Assembly (NCBI GenBank): GCA_947034885.2
Contig: OX344750.2
Span: 44,068,821 to 44,132,820, forward strand
DNA length: 64,000 nt
Source of the DNA: Thuidium tamariscinum
Taxonomy: Eukaryota; Streptophyta; Bryopsida; Hypnales; Thuidiaceae
Direction of reading: 5' to 3'
How positions within the stretch are numbered: the first letter of the stretch is position 1; each line of letters starts with the position of its first letter. A program made the position numbers and the translations under genes. Under the pieces are notes generated by a model, which worked only from the letters and a program-made list of their open reading frames with translations, was not told the DNA's origin and ran no database searches. This document shows, one piece after another, positions 23,365-35,921 of this stretch.

Positions 23365-23790
23365 TGATTGTATCCATAGTCAATCATTTAAATGATTTTC
23401 AAGTAAATTGTGAGGAATATGAGACAAGTACAATCTTTTCTATATAGGAAGATAGGAAATATGGGGATTGCAAATTTTTCAAAATTTTATTCCCCAAATT
23501 AAAATTATTTTAATTTTTGGGAGCCAAATTTTTTTTTGAACTAATAGCCAATGTCTAAACTCTTCCAATTCCGATTATAAACTAGATACTTTCCCACTCA
23601 CTACTTCTTACTTTCTTACTCATTACTTTGGAATATGTGTCATGATCTTATTGGGCCCAACCTTGAAAACAATTTGAACTATAATTATTAGAAGTATATT
23701 TTTAGCCTCAATTGAAAATAGCTGCACTCTATAGTTTGGACACAATCGAGTTCTTGGTTAGGAATAGATTCCTATATCTTAGTTAGAGGC
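23365..23790 (+). mobile_element. MITE family A, copy 2, directly adjacent
   Basis: The same internal landmarks recur in the same order as in copy 1 (AGGAAGATAGGAAATATGGG, CTTATTGGGCCCAACC, then GGAATAGATTCC). The ends are more eroded (right side CTATATCTTAGTTAGAGG). The head-to-tail arrangement could be an insertion beside copy 1 or a tandem duplication. Confidence 0.65.
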
Positions 23791-25393
23791 CTCTTTAGTC
23801 TTTACATGTAAAAGAAGAGGTCCATACTCAAGTGCCCATCTAAGAATTGAAACAAAATTTTAGAGAGGTAAAACATTTTGAATTATTTTTCAGTAAATTT
23901 TCTTTGAACAACAAGTGGAATTGGCATCTAATCCTAGTTGTTTCATATTTTTGGAACTTTGAAAAGTTAGTTATGAAATTTTGAAGTCAAAATGGCATAG
24001 GGCTTTGAAACCGCCCACCCCCTCATAAGTACTCTATTTGTAAATTCTTGTAAAGATGAAAAAGTAGAATGTATAAAGATTATACATTTGAGAATGTGGG
24101 CATTTTTGAAGTCTCTTCCCTTATCAATGGCAAAGAAACTTCAAGTAAGTGCTATAAGGGAAAATAGTCTTAGCACTTTTATGTGGACCTGGTAGGTGGA
24201 GAGAGATACAATTAGAAAAGCACACATAAGGTAGAAGCATCTATAACCATTAGTGTACCCATTCTTTGACACTAGATTTACCTTAAATTGTCTCTAAAAG
24301 TACCTTGAAACCATCCCCATTCCTAATTGTGGTTGGTGAACTTTGATTTTTTTAGATTTTGGTGTGAGAATCAAGGCAATTTTATTCAAGTATAGTTTAG
24401 GATGCCCTAAGGTGTTCTACTTTAAAAGTTCATAGAAATATAATGCCTTATTGAAAAATTCTAATTTTTTTTAAATTCATGATTTTCAATTGCTAATACA
24501 ACAAAAATATTTTGCCTAGAAAGAGGTTCCTCCAACCATGTTGAATTGCTTCTTTTGACAATTGTAGATGTTGCTAGCCTACTAGTTTTTCACAAGCTTG
24601 ACAAGTCTCCACCAATGAAATTGCCCACTAGAATTGGTGAAACTTCTTCTTCACCATTTCTACTTGCCCACCCTAACAAGACAATTAGTGGAGCCTCTTT
24701 TGTCTTATTACTTGAATATTTAGTGTGCTTGTCTACTAGGTCAACATGTAAGTGTGCTTTTACTTTTTTCAATTAGTATAATAGCTTTTCAAAAGTACAA
24801 AATCAATTTGATGATTTTACAAACCAATTTTGCAATAGGCTCTACCAATTTCATTGGAATCATGAATCAAGTTTACCAAATATGGGAGGCAAAACATTTC
24901 TAATCACACCTTATCTATTGTGGTAGTGTAGGGTGTTCTTCTTCTATGTAGTAAAGATAATTATAGTATAGTTTCCAACATAGTTGTGGTGCATTGTAAT
25001 TAGCTACAAGTCTTAGATATTGCAACCAATCCTTGGTTAATTTTGCAACAAGCCTATAATTGAAAATAGAAAAATCTATATGACCATGATGGAATGAACT
25101 CAACTTCTAGCTAAAAAAATTAATGATAATTTTGTTTTGAAAAATAAACTTTTGAAAAAATAAGGAATCCTTCCTAAGCCTATCTCTATACAATATACAT
25201 GGAAAACTTTTCTCCTCAATATACACGCACTCTAGACATACTCAATTGCTTAAATGGTTAGAAATGGGTTGCCTCCCATAGACAACCAATTTAACTTAAA
25301 CTTTTAACTAATTTTACTACATATTGTCAATAATTTTGTGATTTTAACTGTCTGTATAGGAGAGGGCTCTAAAATTGAATGGCATTTTCAATT
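23791..25393. other. AT-rich intergenic DNA with fragments of foldback family 2
   Basis: The segment ~23880-24010 (GTTTCATATTTTTGGAACTT and TTAGTTATGAAATTTTGAAG) resembles part of the arm of the foldback element at 25394. The stretch 24530-24780 is less AT-rich and has open frames of 60-76 codons on both strands, without a recognisable product. Nothing else is seen. Confidence 0.4.
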
Positions 25394-26534
25394 GTCTAGG
25401 AGGCTTAGAAACCACTCATTTAAGAGTTGATCTCCCTTCTTCATGTATTTCTTTTGATGCAAATATTTTGAACTTATTTTTTTGTCAAAGAAAAATATTC
25501 TAGGAATCTAACACAAGCTGTTTCATATTTTTGAAGCATTACTGAATTAGTTATGAATTTTCAAACACAGTTTGGCATATGGCCCTATTTGTGATCATTA
25601 GGCCTCACAAACTCATACATGCACAGTTTGGAAATAAATCTGGCTTTGTTCAAGAACTAGCATTGCAACATGGAAAAAGTAATCAAGGTGGTTTCTAAAT
25701 GCGTTCCTTCCTAAATGCTTGAATTAATCATTATTTCAGGTTTTGTAACACTTGTAAGAAGGAGGTTCAACAACCAAGTTTTATTTTATTCACTTAGTTG
25801 AGAATGAAGCCACTCTGACTTTGAAACCATCCATTGAAGAAGGAAAAAACAAACTCTTATCATGCTCCAATATAATTGGAAATTCATTTACCCACAATCA
25901 AGTTCCATTTCACAGCCTCCTATTGGATGGTTGCAAAAGCCTGGGCGATTTCAGAGCCCTCTCCTATAGGGGATGTGAAATGGACACTTGAATTGTGGAA
26001 AAATGAACTTTGGATTACAATGGACCTTGATAAGATTTGTTTTTACTTCTTCAATGGATGGTTTAAGAACCACATTAGATTCATTTCTAACTAAGTGGCT
26101 AGGTGTTTACTAATTTAATTCAAAATGAGAATTTGTTCAGTTGTTAAACTACCTTCTTACAAGTATTGAAAAATCTGAAATAATGATTAATTCAAGCATT
26201 CATTTCAGATTTAGAACGGGACACTTTTAGAAACCATTTCTATTGCTTTATAAATATTGCAATGCTAGTTTTTGAACAAGCCTTGGGTTTTTTTCAAACT
26301 ATGCATGGATGGGTTTCCAAGGGCCTATGATCACAAATTGGATCTTTACTAGATAGTGTTCGAAAATTCATAACTAGTTCAATAATGCTTCAAGAAATAT
26401 GAATCAACTTGTGTTAGATTCTTCATCTATTTTTCTTTGACTGAAAAATAAATTAAAAATATTTTCGTATCAGGATATACATGAAAAAGGCACATCCATG
26501 CTTAAATGATTGCTTTTTGAGCCTTTTACCTTAC
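25394..26534. mobile_element. Foldback element, family 2 (~1.14 kb)
   Basis: Two arms of about 500 bp form an imperfect inverted repeat around a short loop near 25930-25970 (CCATTTCACAG on the left, TGTGAAATGG on the right). Paired landmarks are AATCTAACACAAG at ~25507 with its complement at ~26411, and AACTAGCATTGCAA at ~25657 with its complement at ~26257. Outer limits are approximate. A 72-codon frame across the centre (25876-26094) has no recognisable product. A single-arm relative lies at about 57480-57990. Confidence 0.75.
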
Positions 26535-27357
26535 AATTTAGTAACATAGGTTTGTTTGTAAGAATAAGGGATAAGAAAGTATAATCCATTACATATATTT
26601 CTTTCTTAAAGTGTTCTTGGTTGACTTTGTTGCTTTGTGCTTGAAAAAATTAGAAAAAATTAGGACTCTTTAGTATATTGAGGTATGCCACTCAAGTATA
26701 CAAATACAAGAATTATATAACATACATATACAATTAATATTTTAAAATTGAATCAAATTTTTTTTTTAAAATTGCAATTTGATGTGGCACTAAAGCTATT
26801 CACATTGGCCATTTTTTTTAATTTGTAGAAATACATTTTTTTCCTTGTTGTTGTATTTGCACATATGCTTTATGAAAACCAACTTTGTAGAGAATCTAGA
26901 TTTTCTCTAATGAATTTTACAAATAGAATTTGATATTTTTGTTACTTGAAAAATGTATTAAAGATATTCAAAGAAATTTGTAGGTTCCTACAAATTGGTG
27001 ATTTATTCTCTATGATACAATACATTTTAAACCTTAAAGCAACATAAATTGATGCTTGAATACCATCAATCGTGACTTTAATTATTACTTCTAGTTCTAA
27101 ATACAAAATCAATTGTTATTTTTTCATAGATAAATGATCTACGATAAGCCAAATAATAACATTAGAGGGGATTTGAGGTCAAAATTGAAAGACTATTTTA
27201 GGGTTATTCTCCAAATTGTGAACCAACCACTACTAGTTAGAAAATTAAATAATTAAAAATAATAAAAAAATTTAAAACTTCAAAATTTACCTAAAAATTA
27301 TTTTTGAAATAAAATATCAATTTTTAAAATAATCTTTTAAAATTATTTACAAATTAA
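26535..27357. other. Very AT-rich spacer, nothing seen
   Basis: Long A and T runs and no ORF of note. I could not assign any part to a repeat family. Confidence 0.4.
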
Positions 27358-28266
27358 TTAACCCCTAAAAGAATATTGTCTCTTTGGGGTCAAAATGGAT
27401 TTTTGGCTCATTCCTATGACCTCAATTTTTGGTGAAACTTATTGAAATTTTCTCATAAGAAAGAAGAACTTATTAACTTTGTAAGAATATAATTTTTATT
27501 TCAAGTGGTGCCTAGGAGGAAAAGTCATACTATAAAAAGCCCCAAATAGAATTCAATATGTAGAATAAAAACTGCCAAAAGTCTAAATTAAATTAAAATT
27601 TTTTTTTCTATAATACAACATTGGTTTTCTCATATGTAAAGCTTTGATTCATTCTATTTGGGCTAGAAATGAGAAAAATAAGGGCAATCTTGTTTTTTAG
27701 GCTATTTGATCATATTCTTGAAAAAATAACTTATAGGATTCATTTCTAAATGTAATTTTCTAAATTTAAGAAAAAAATTGTTGTACCAGGTTACATTTAC
27801 TTTCTAGAATAATCTCATTGTTGGAACTATTGTATTTCAATTACATCTTAAGTCTATTAAACATTTAGTTGTTGTTTTTCAATTTAGGACCTATTTCTAT
27901 TTAATAATTATTTAAATATTAATAGTCAAGTGTTTTTTTGAAAAATTTTATCTTAAATTTGCAAATCATTTTTATAATACAAAAGAATTTCAATTCAAAT
28001 TCAATAAAGCAAAAATTTTCTACAAAGGGCAATCAAAGTCATCTAAAATTGCAAACCATAGTTCAAAAAAAAATTCCAATTTTGAATGCTCATATCTTCC
28101 AATCTATAAGGTCAAACTTTATAAAATGAATTTAGACAATTTATATATGATATTCTATAGTTAATTTTTTCTTAAATATTTTTTTGTTTTCTTGGATGAA
28201 TGCAATAGAAATATTAGTTTTGAGTTGTTTTTAATAGAAACATGGTGCCAATCCTTTAGGAAATAA
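27358..28266. mobile_element. Possible eroded TTAA-type element (~0.9 kb)
   Basis: The left end reads TTAACCCCTAAAAGAATATT. The proposed right end, on the minus strand, reads TTATTTCCTAAAGGATTGGC, which keeps CCTAAA but differs at several positions from the family. The interior is AT-rich with no coding capacity. The pairing is tentative. Confidence 0.35.
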
Positions 28267-28437
28267 CTAACTAATATGATTTGACATAATAAAGGCTCGG
28301 CTACATCAAATTGATGATGTGGCAAAGATAACCAAGCTTTTTACTATTTGGAAATTCACGGTCTTCTTTTGACCTAAAATCTCCTATAATGGAGTTCATA
28401 ATATGTTTGGGGAGTTTTCAGGTGTCACTACCTTAAC

Positions 28438-28807
28438 CTTAACCCCTAAACGACGGGCGGGTCACCGTGGGGAGCAGCGGCCCAATGAACAGTATCCATT
28501 TCTACGCAGACCGCTGAAGCTAGACCAATCGCAGATGTGAAATGGAACACAAGTCAATAAAGGATGTAGTCGAGCAGACAATTTACAAGAGGGGCAGTGT
28601 AAATCTGGCACCCTCTTCTGAGAATTTGGGCTCCTGTAAATATATGAGTTCATTGATTGAGGATTTTCAGTGCATTGCATGATGGCACACAATCGTAACT
28701 TTGCTACCGAAAAAAATTAGATGAAAAACTTTGTTTTCCTCATGCAACACACTGTCTGGAAGGCATTCATTGACCAGAAACTGGCGTGTGCGTCATTTAA
28801 GGGTTAA
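28438..28807. mobile_element. Short TTAA-bounded TIR element with GC-richer interior (~370 bp)
   Basis: The left end reads TTAACCCCTAAACGACGG and the right end, on the minus strand, reads TTAACCCTTAAATGACGC, a 15/18 match with TTAA at both edges. The interior has balanced base composition (GGGCGGGTCACCGTGGGG near the left end), unlike the surrounding DNA. A 76-codon minus-strand frame (28462-28692) lies inside but I cannot link it to any family. The different composition suggests a younger insertion or a captured segment. Confidence 0.65.
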
Positions 28808-29520
28808 AATGCCTAAATAGGTCCAAAGTAGCTAATGAAAGGTCAAACTAAACTTGGTCTAATGGAAAAATGTATATTTTCATCCAATTTTGCTTGAAAA
28901 TTTATTGAACAAGTATGTACGACTTAGAAGAAAAAAAATTCTTTTTTGAACAACAACAAAATTTTCTAAGGAAATTTTTTATAAAAAGATTGTCAAATTA
29001 CAAAATTGCCTTTGTTTTAGGCAATCTCTACATCCTTGCAAAGTTGCACTAAATTCTTCTCTAAATTTCAGATTGAAACATGATTTTTTTAAAATTGAGC
29101 ATAACTAATAAAATGAAGCTTATTAAGCCTTGCTTCTACTTCTATTTGAGATTTTCAAAAATTCCCCCAATTGAATGCTTAGTGACTATTTTGAACTTTG
29201 GGCTCATATCTACAATTTTCAATTATAGATATGAAAAATAAATTTACATCATAATATTCAACAACTACAATATACTCTTAGATTCTTTATACTATCTTTT
29301 ATTTGATATGAATTTCTTTCACTTATTTAGTCTTCATAAATTCATGATAACATAAAAAATTGATGTCATAGTCATCAAGTTCCACCAATTTTATAAAATT
29401 AGTGGATGATTGAATCAGACTTGGCACAATTATAAGTGTTGCTAATTTAATAAAATTGATGTCCCTCTTGAACAATCCTATTGTATTGAATTATTGATGG
29501 CAACACAAAATTTTATTTTA
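28808..29520. other. AT-rich spacer, nothing certain
   Basis: The first part (GGTCCAAAGTAGCTAATG, GGTCAAACTAAACTTGGTC) is loosely like the inner left arm of the elements at 50583 and 53163. No ORF or site can be supported. Confidence 0.35.
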
Positions 29521-29529
29521 AAGTAAAAA

Positions 29530-30845
29530 AAATAGTGGAAGTATGGTGAGAACAATTCGCATTCCTTTATAAGAGTGGGGAAGGATAATTGTGTTGTAGC
29601 AAGCAATTGCCATGAATTTGCCACAAGGCCTTTGGGTGGGTCACTCTTTGTATGTTTCATACCCCCCCCCCTGTGTGGCAAGGGGATATTTTTTGGGGGG
29701 CTATTTACCTCAAAGGCTCAAATAAATGGTTCCCTATAATTACATAATTTGTGAAAATGTCCTATATTATGACACCCTATACTTACTTATATTACGTAGG
29801 TGAAAGTATTTTTTTGTAGGGTATTTTCTTTATAAGGAGAAAAAGTGAATTGAAGAAAAAGTTAAAAGTAAGAAGATTAGAGAGAAGATAAAGGAAATTT
29901 GCATTAAAATTTGAGATGTTTACTTTGCTCAATATTCTTTTCCATTGTCACACCCTTTTTATATATAGAATTTAGTCAAGTGAACTAGTATGACAATTTT
30001 ACCACTTGCAATACACAAAAATCCAAAAATTGAATGTACAAGAACTTCTACGGTGTATGAAAAATATAATTTGACAATGCATGAAAGGAAAACAATACAA
30101 CCATAGTTTATAGAAATTGTAATGCTTTGAAAAGTGAGACACAAATTGCAATGGAAAGTTCACATAACACTAACTTGAAGCTCAAAGTCCATCCATACAG
30201 CTTCAACTTCAACTCTATTACCCCTATTTTCATCCATCCAAGGTCTATTACTCAGTATAACACAACAACTAACTATGCAAACATCGTGTAACACCTTTAT
30301 ACTCTAACTACTTTGTACAACCAACTCTAAATAAAATTGACCCTACTAAATACAATTTTCAAGATCTTAATCTCTAGTCCTTAAATTATATATACATTTT
30401 TTTAATACTTGAGATTTTTTAGCTACCTATTTTACTTATAATGCATCTTTGACTTTGAAATTCCCCTACTTTATTTGTAAATCCTTTATAAATTTTACTT
30501 TGAAACAATAAAATCCATGCTATATTATGCCGCACATAGTTTTTAAAATGCGGGAAGTGACCCTCCTGAGACAAGGCCTCAACGGAATAGTTCTACACCA
30601 CATGGCAATCTTCATCAAGTAGGTCTTCCTTTTCATAATGGTTGAATTGCTTGAGGAATTCTACTCTAGAACTATGAAGGATTGAAGGTTAACCAATCCA
30701 TCACTTTTCCATCATTTGAATTCTACCCTCATGTTTTTTAACAAAAATTGCTTGAGGAATTCCACTTTAGAACTATAAGGTTAACCAATCCATCACCTTT
30801 CCATCATCTCAATTCCACCCTCACTCGCACCCTCATGTTTCATAA
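29530..30845. repeat. Dispersed repeat, related to 37060-37310 and 58240-58560
   Basis: TGTTGTAGCAAGCAATTGCC at ~29592 matches GCTGTAGCAAGCTATCGCTG at 37142, and CTTCATCAAGTAGGTCTTCC at ~30610 matches CTTCGTCAAGCGGGTCTTCC at 37216. The copy at 37 kb has CG where this one has TG or CA, so this copy looks AT-drifted. The block ~30520-30580 (TGCCGCACATAGTTTTTAAA) also matches 58493-58530. A run of nine C lies at ~29663. Between 30645 and 30840 a ~105 bp unit (TTGCTTGAGGAATTC to CACCCTCATG) is tandemly duplicated. The element class is not clear. Confidence 0.5.
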
Positions 30846-31400
30846 TAGAAATGTAATACAAGATCAAATTTAGAATGGAGATAGTAATAGGCTAATTTAC
30901 CTTAAAACCTAAAAGTACCATTTTACCATAGTTCTCAATTACTAGTACTAAAAGTAGATTAAGAGAACTTACATAGAGAACAACTCCTTATATTGCAATT
31001 AACATGGTTTAATCAACTTAAGTTTCACAAAAGTAAAAAATAATATACTTTCAGAATTTTTTTAGTAGATGCTAAAAGTAAAAGGAATGACATCTTCAAA
31101 AAAATATGATGAGAGATATAGAAGGAATACTAACCTTGGAAGGCTAAAAAAAAATACTTTGCATTCATTGGATGTGTTGTAGGATGAAAAAACAACTTTT
31201 TGTGCAAGGCGATGTATTCTTCTGTTGTATAAGTAGATGAAGTCACTAAAGTGCTACAAAATAATAAGATAAGTATCACTGTTCTTGAGATAACTGCATC
31301 CACTTCTGGATGAACAATTGAGCTTTCATCCTTATTGTGCATGGAACATCCGTAACCACGGATAAAAATAGCAGCCAGTCCTATAAATAAAAAATACGGC
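30846..31400. other. AT-rich flank of the gene island
   Basis: No supportable ORF. The minus-strand frame 31130-31432 has hydrophobic stretches but is AT-rich and matches nothing I recognise. Confidence 0.35.
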
Positions 31401-31991
31401 TTCGTCACTCCCAAACTGAAGTCAATCAGCACTTTCCCCCAAAATAAACGAAACTAGAAAGCGTGGACATCGTTAGAATCCTTCCGCCAAGGTTGTCGTT
31501 GTAAACCATCTCGATCCTTTGACCACACGAATCCCAAACTCTGCAGCAATTCAACATCACATGCAAGCATAAAGCGGAAGCATCAATTGATAGAATCAAG
31601 TAACTAGTTCCTGTCACTCCATACTTTCTATGCATTGCAAGTTCGCGACTAACTAGTCCGATCCCCACCTCCCGAGTCTACAATCGCGCGCCATGGCCTC
31701 CGCTCCTGATGCAATTCAAGTTCTCGATCCCTTGAAAACAAAGTCTCAGAATTCCTTTCTGCCGTGCTTTGTGAAGTTGATGGACCAGTTCTTGCCGGCG
31801 ATTTATCAGGACTCAATTGGCTTTACACGTCCCGGACATTGCTACTGCTTTGGACTTCACGGTGGGAGAGATGAAGTCTTGAAGCGAAAGTGATTTTGCA
31901 CGTAGCGCGCGCAGGTTTTTTTTATTGAGAACTAAGGCATTGATTGATTTCAGTTCAATTCTAGGAGTAGGGATTAATTAAATTAGACGTG
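31401..31991. other. Upstream region of the sugar transporter, coding-like composition, unassigned
   Basis: Base composition rises sharply here. A 66-codon plus-strand frame (31693-31893, starting MASAPDAIQVLDPLKTKSQN) begins at a good plant start context (GCGCCATGGCC) about 300 bp before the transporter ATG. It could be an upstream ORF, part of another gene or chance. On the minus strand a frame at 31426-31668 passes close to a second frame at 31130-31432, which includes a possible membrane segment (PYFLFIGLAAIFI); this might be a small or decayed gene. None can be named. Promoter and 5' UTR of the transporter must lie here. Confidence 0.35.
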
Positions 31992-34900
31992 ATGGCACCT
32001 ACTCCTCCGAGGCAATTGGTTCCTGCGGCAGTTGAAGAGGAGAAGCATTACCCAGGGTCCACAACGCTGTATGTGATCCTCGCATGTGTCCTGGCGGCAT
32101 CAGGGGGTTTGTTGTTCGGCTACGACATCGGCATATCTGGTAAGCTTCCAACCGTTGTTGAGAATCTCTAAAAGGGTATAATCTGAGATAGGCTACTACG
32201 TCATTACTTTTCTGCAACAGCATCGCTAAATGTAACTATGTAAGAGATTGTTTTTCGAATTCTAAGGAAACTCATTCGTGGTACACCGATCTTTGGAAAA
32301 CCATCGCCAATTTAACGTGGGTCGTGTTTTCCTGAAGTTGTACAGGCTACTGTAAGATCGTTTGCTGCAAAAGTATCGCCAATTCTTCGTGATGGTGTCT
32401 TCTAAACGTAGTATCTGGTGTAGGTATTACTGAAAAGGCTTTGGCAGTGATTAATTATGTGCGTCGGTCTCGTGGTGCAGGAGGCGTGGAAGAGATGGAA
32501 GATTTCCAAAGCAAGTTTTTCCCTGACATCGCACGAAAAGCGCATAGCTTCACCAAGGAGACCGACTATTGCAAGTATAACAACCACTGGCTGCAGACTG
32601 CGACGGCGGTGCTCTACCTTGCAGCGCTCGTGTCGACCTTTGCGGCATCTTGGGTGACGGACAAGTACGGGCGGAAGCTCACCATGTTGCTCGCTGGAAT
32701 TGTTTCGGTGGTGGGGGCTGGTCATACCGCAGGGGCGAAGAATCTGGCAATGCTCGTCATTGGGCGGGCCTTGATGGGCTGGGGAATAGGCTTCGCTAAT
32801 CAGGTCAGTCGGATGACTGCTCTTTCTAAACTCTTTTTTTGCAGTTGACGTGATATCTTTGACTTTTTCTTGTGCAAGAAAACTACGTCCTTTTGCGAAT
32901 TGGTCCTTAATTTGTGCGGCTCCAGCCAAGGGCAGGGTGTACAGAAAAGTAAATGTTTAGAACCGAGTAATCCAGACTTCACTTACAAGCCATCGTCGTG
33001 AAAAGAAGACCTCAAACGGATTCTTAGAGATTCAGGGAAGGAGATATAATCACGTTATGTCTTTCAATTTAATGATATGACAATAGATTTCCTTCAGAAT
33101 CAGACGCTTGGGAGCTCTGGTTATCGTTACGGGTTTGCTATTAGGTGAAGGAAATCGAGTAGCACGACGACTGCAGAGATGTATCTAGCAGCAGAAACTC
33201 TTAACTTGCGGAAATTCCAATTCAGTGACTTGGGTTCGCCGCCTTTGCATAATTGCTTTGAGCGGGGTCTAGCAGGGTTTAACACATAGTATATGTATTA
33301 TAATATGCAAGTTTTAGGTTATATTGTTCACTTTTAATGATATGACAATAGGGTCCTGGACTCGTCGAGGAATCCGAAGCTTTGAATCTTGGATTATAAC
33401 TTGGTGTCCATGATTAGGTTCACGTAGATAATCAAGCACACTCAAAGAGATCGTATCACAGGTCTAACATGGGCCCCAACTTTTTAAATAGAACCCAGTT
33501 CGCCTGTGTGACAAGCGAACAGGACATGGTGTTAGAGAGAAGGTCAAACAGCAAACAGGTTTTGAGTGTATCCCGAAGACGAGTTCCAGAGATCTGGCAG
33601 CAGCAGAAACGCTTGCCACCATGTCCAGTCAGAGCCTAGGATCCTCCGTCTGTTTTTTCGACTGGGCAATCAGGGTTTAAGCAGAGTTTTAGCAGGGTTT
33701 ATTATACAGGGTTCAACTAAGGTTTAAGCAGGGTTTAAGAAGTATTTAATGAATCCGATGATTGACAATAAATATACATGCCTGCTGGACGAGGATTTAC
33801 AAGTCTCGTGATCATGCATGTGCAGGTGGTGCCCTTGTATTCGTCCGAAATGGCCCCTGCGAGATGGCGAGGAGGCCTCAACATCCTGTTCCAACAGGGC
33901 ATCACGATCGGCATCTTCGTAGCCAACATGGTCAATTACATCGCCAACCGATTCATGCACCACAACGGCTGGCGCGTCTCCTTCGCAGGGGCTGCTCTTC
34001 CTGCCCTGCTGCTGGCCACGGGCGGATGGATGCTTCCCGACACGCCGCTCAGCTTGATCCGAAGGGGACGCCCCAATGAAGCACTCACGGTGCTTCAGAG
34101 GTAATAATGATAACTTTCGTCAATTGAATTCGCAGACTTTCGTCAGTACAGCAAACTTCAATTTTGGTTTTCAGTTAAGGGTGCAAAATTTAAACCCAAG
34201 TCTGAGACCTGTCAGTTTAGTTATCGAAGAAAAATTAGCTTGCACGTCGATCTTCGGGATGTTTGGTTCAAGTTCAAGGCAATTGTCACTCTCTCTCTCA
34301 TCCGGTACGATTCACAAGAGGAATAGAATCTGTAATTCCTCTACTCGTTTTGAGTCATTCAACCAACTAATCTGAATGTTGTTGATTCATGGAGAAAACC
34401 TGACACTCTGTATGTCCCACAACTTAACTTGTTCGCTGCCCCATACAAAGCTTGTTTCGTTTCCTTCTGTGATTGTAACTTCTATAATCACAAAACAACT
34501 CATTGTAGCCGAAAAGGAAACTGTTTTAGAGTCATTACCCCAGTGCATCCTCCTCACTCTTCCTCCTCACACTTTCATGGATCTCCAAGAATTGAAGATC
34601 TTCATCTTAGCTCGGAATCTTGAAAGTTTTCTCCCCAGAATTATTCTGATAACCGACTCCGACGTAGATGACGACCCTCGCCTCCAGTTCTGTACTCCAC
34701 GAGTTGTTGGCAAAATGCTAACACTGCCAATTTAATGAATCGAAAATTGTGCAAGCAGGATCCGCGGCACTACAGAAGTGCAGGAGGAGTTCAACGACAC
34801 CCGGGAGGCCGTCCACCGAGCGGAATCCGTGTCCCACCCGTTCCAGAACATTCTGGAGCGACACAACCGCCCTCAGCTGGTGATCTCTGCAACAATCATG

Positions 34901-35834
34901 TTTTTCCAGCAGTTCACGGGGATCAACGCCGTCATGTTCTACGCTCCCGTGCTGTTCCACACCTTGGGCTACGGCGAGCAGGCAGCGCTCTACTCCGCGG
35001 TCATCACTGGGGCGGTGAACCTGGTGGCTACTGTGGTGTCCATGGTGGCTGTTGATAAATTGGGAAGGCGGTTTTTCCTCTTGGCTGGAGGGTTGCAAAT
35101 GTTCTTGTGTCAGGTTTGAATCTCAATCTCTCCTTTGTAAAAGGCTCAGTCTTTGCTTCGCTCGCATCAATTGTCTTCTACAAAACTGTTAGATCATACG
35201 GATCTTGAGGTTTTGTATGATTATGTACTTGATATTAACCAGATAAGCTACGTAGCAACGAGTCAGTTATCGGACATAATTGTAACCCTCAATCTCCTCC
35301 CTCCGAAGTAGATCAAGCCAGCCCAATCTGGTACTAGAAGCTCTGACATTGGTGAATGTTTCATGTTTTCAGATGGGCATTGGCATCTTCCTAAGCACCG
35401 CAGTGACAGGAGACCGCGACCAGAACATGTCGCCGGTGCAGTCGCATCCACTGGCCATGGTGGTGGTGATCCTCATCTGTCTGTACGTGGCAGCGTTCGC
35501 TTGGTCATGGGGTCCCCTGGCATGGCTGATTCCCAGCGAAATTTTGACCTTGGACACCAGGTCGGCAGGCCAAAGCATAGCCGTGTCCGTCAACATGTTC
35601 TTCACGTTCCTCGTCGCCCAGTTTTTCCTGTCCAGCTTGTGTGCGATGAAGTGGGGCATTTTTCTCTTCTTTGGAGGCTGGGTGGCCATCATGCAAGTCT
35701 TTGTGCTGTTGTTTGTGCCGGAAACCAAAGGCATGCACATCACATTCATGGACCTTGTTTGGAAGCAGCATTGGTACTGGAAGAGGTTCATGCGCCCTAA
35801 GAAATCCAAACCTGATACCGTGAGTTCAATTTGA
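31992..35834 (+). CDS. STP: Monosaccharide/H+ symporter, sugar transport protein (STP) family, MFS
   Basis: Five exons are inferred: 31992-32139, 32481-32803, 33826-34100, 34759-35113 and 35373-35834. They join in frame to 520 residues, the usual STP length. STP proteins import hexoses with protons across the plasma membrane using 12 helices. Visible motifs are [14 protein letters not shown] (helix 1; Asp45 fits the proton-binding Asp42 of AtSTP10), TDKYGRK (loop 2-3, ~109-115), [14 protein letters not shown] (Arg145 fits Arg142), [12 protein letters not shown] (~229-240), [14 protein letters not shown] (Gln299, Gln300 and Asn305 in the sugar site), [15 protein letters not shown] (421-435) and PETKG (483-487). 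Cys80 and Cys457 fit the disulphide of the plant-specific lid. The start chosen is ATG 31992, after an in-frame GTG. All introns are GT..AG; intron 2 is ~1 kb and has short repeated phrases. The substrate within the hexoses cannot be told. Confidence 0.95.
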
Positions 35835-35915
35835 TTGATCTGGGTTGTTTGCAATTAAGCAGAGTCATGGTAGATTTCCAAGCATTTCCTTGGATTTCAT
35901 CCCTATTCTCTTCGA

Positions 35916-35921
35916 AATAAA
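35916..35921 (+). terminator. Possible polyadenylation signal of the sugar transporter
   Basis: AATAAA lies about 80 bp after the transporter stop codon, a plausible near-upstream element. Such hexamers are common by chance in this AT-rich DNA, so support is weak. Confidence 0.3.

Noticed and set aside
28462-28692. 76-codon minus-strand frame with CPSC and other Cys/His residues
   Set aside because: The spacing fits no finger I know, and the frame lies inside a short TIR element.
4818-28807. TTTAGGG-like words at element ends as interstitial telomere repeats
   Set aside because: Each occurrence is a single unit at an element boundary in matching inverted pairs, never a tandem array.
35363-35854. 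Long frames on both strands over the last transporter exon
   Set aside because: They are shadows of the transporter exon; only the plus-strand frame with the PETKG and [12 protein letters not shown] motifs matches a family.
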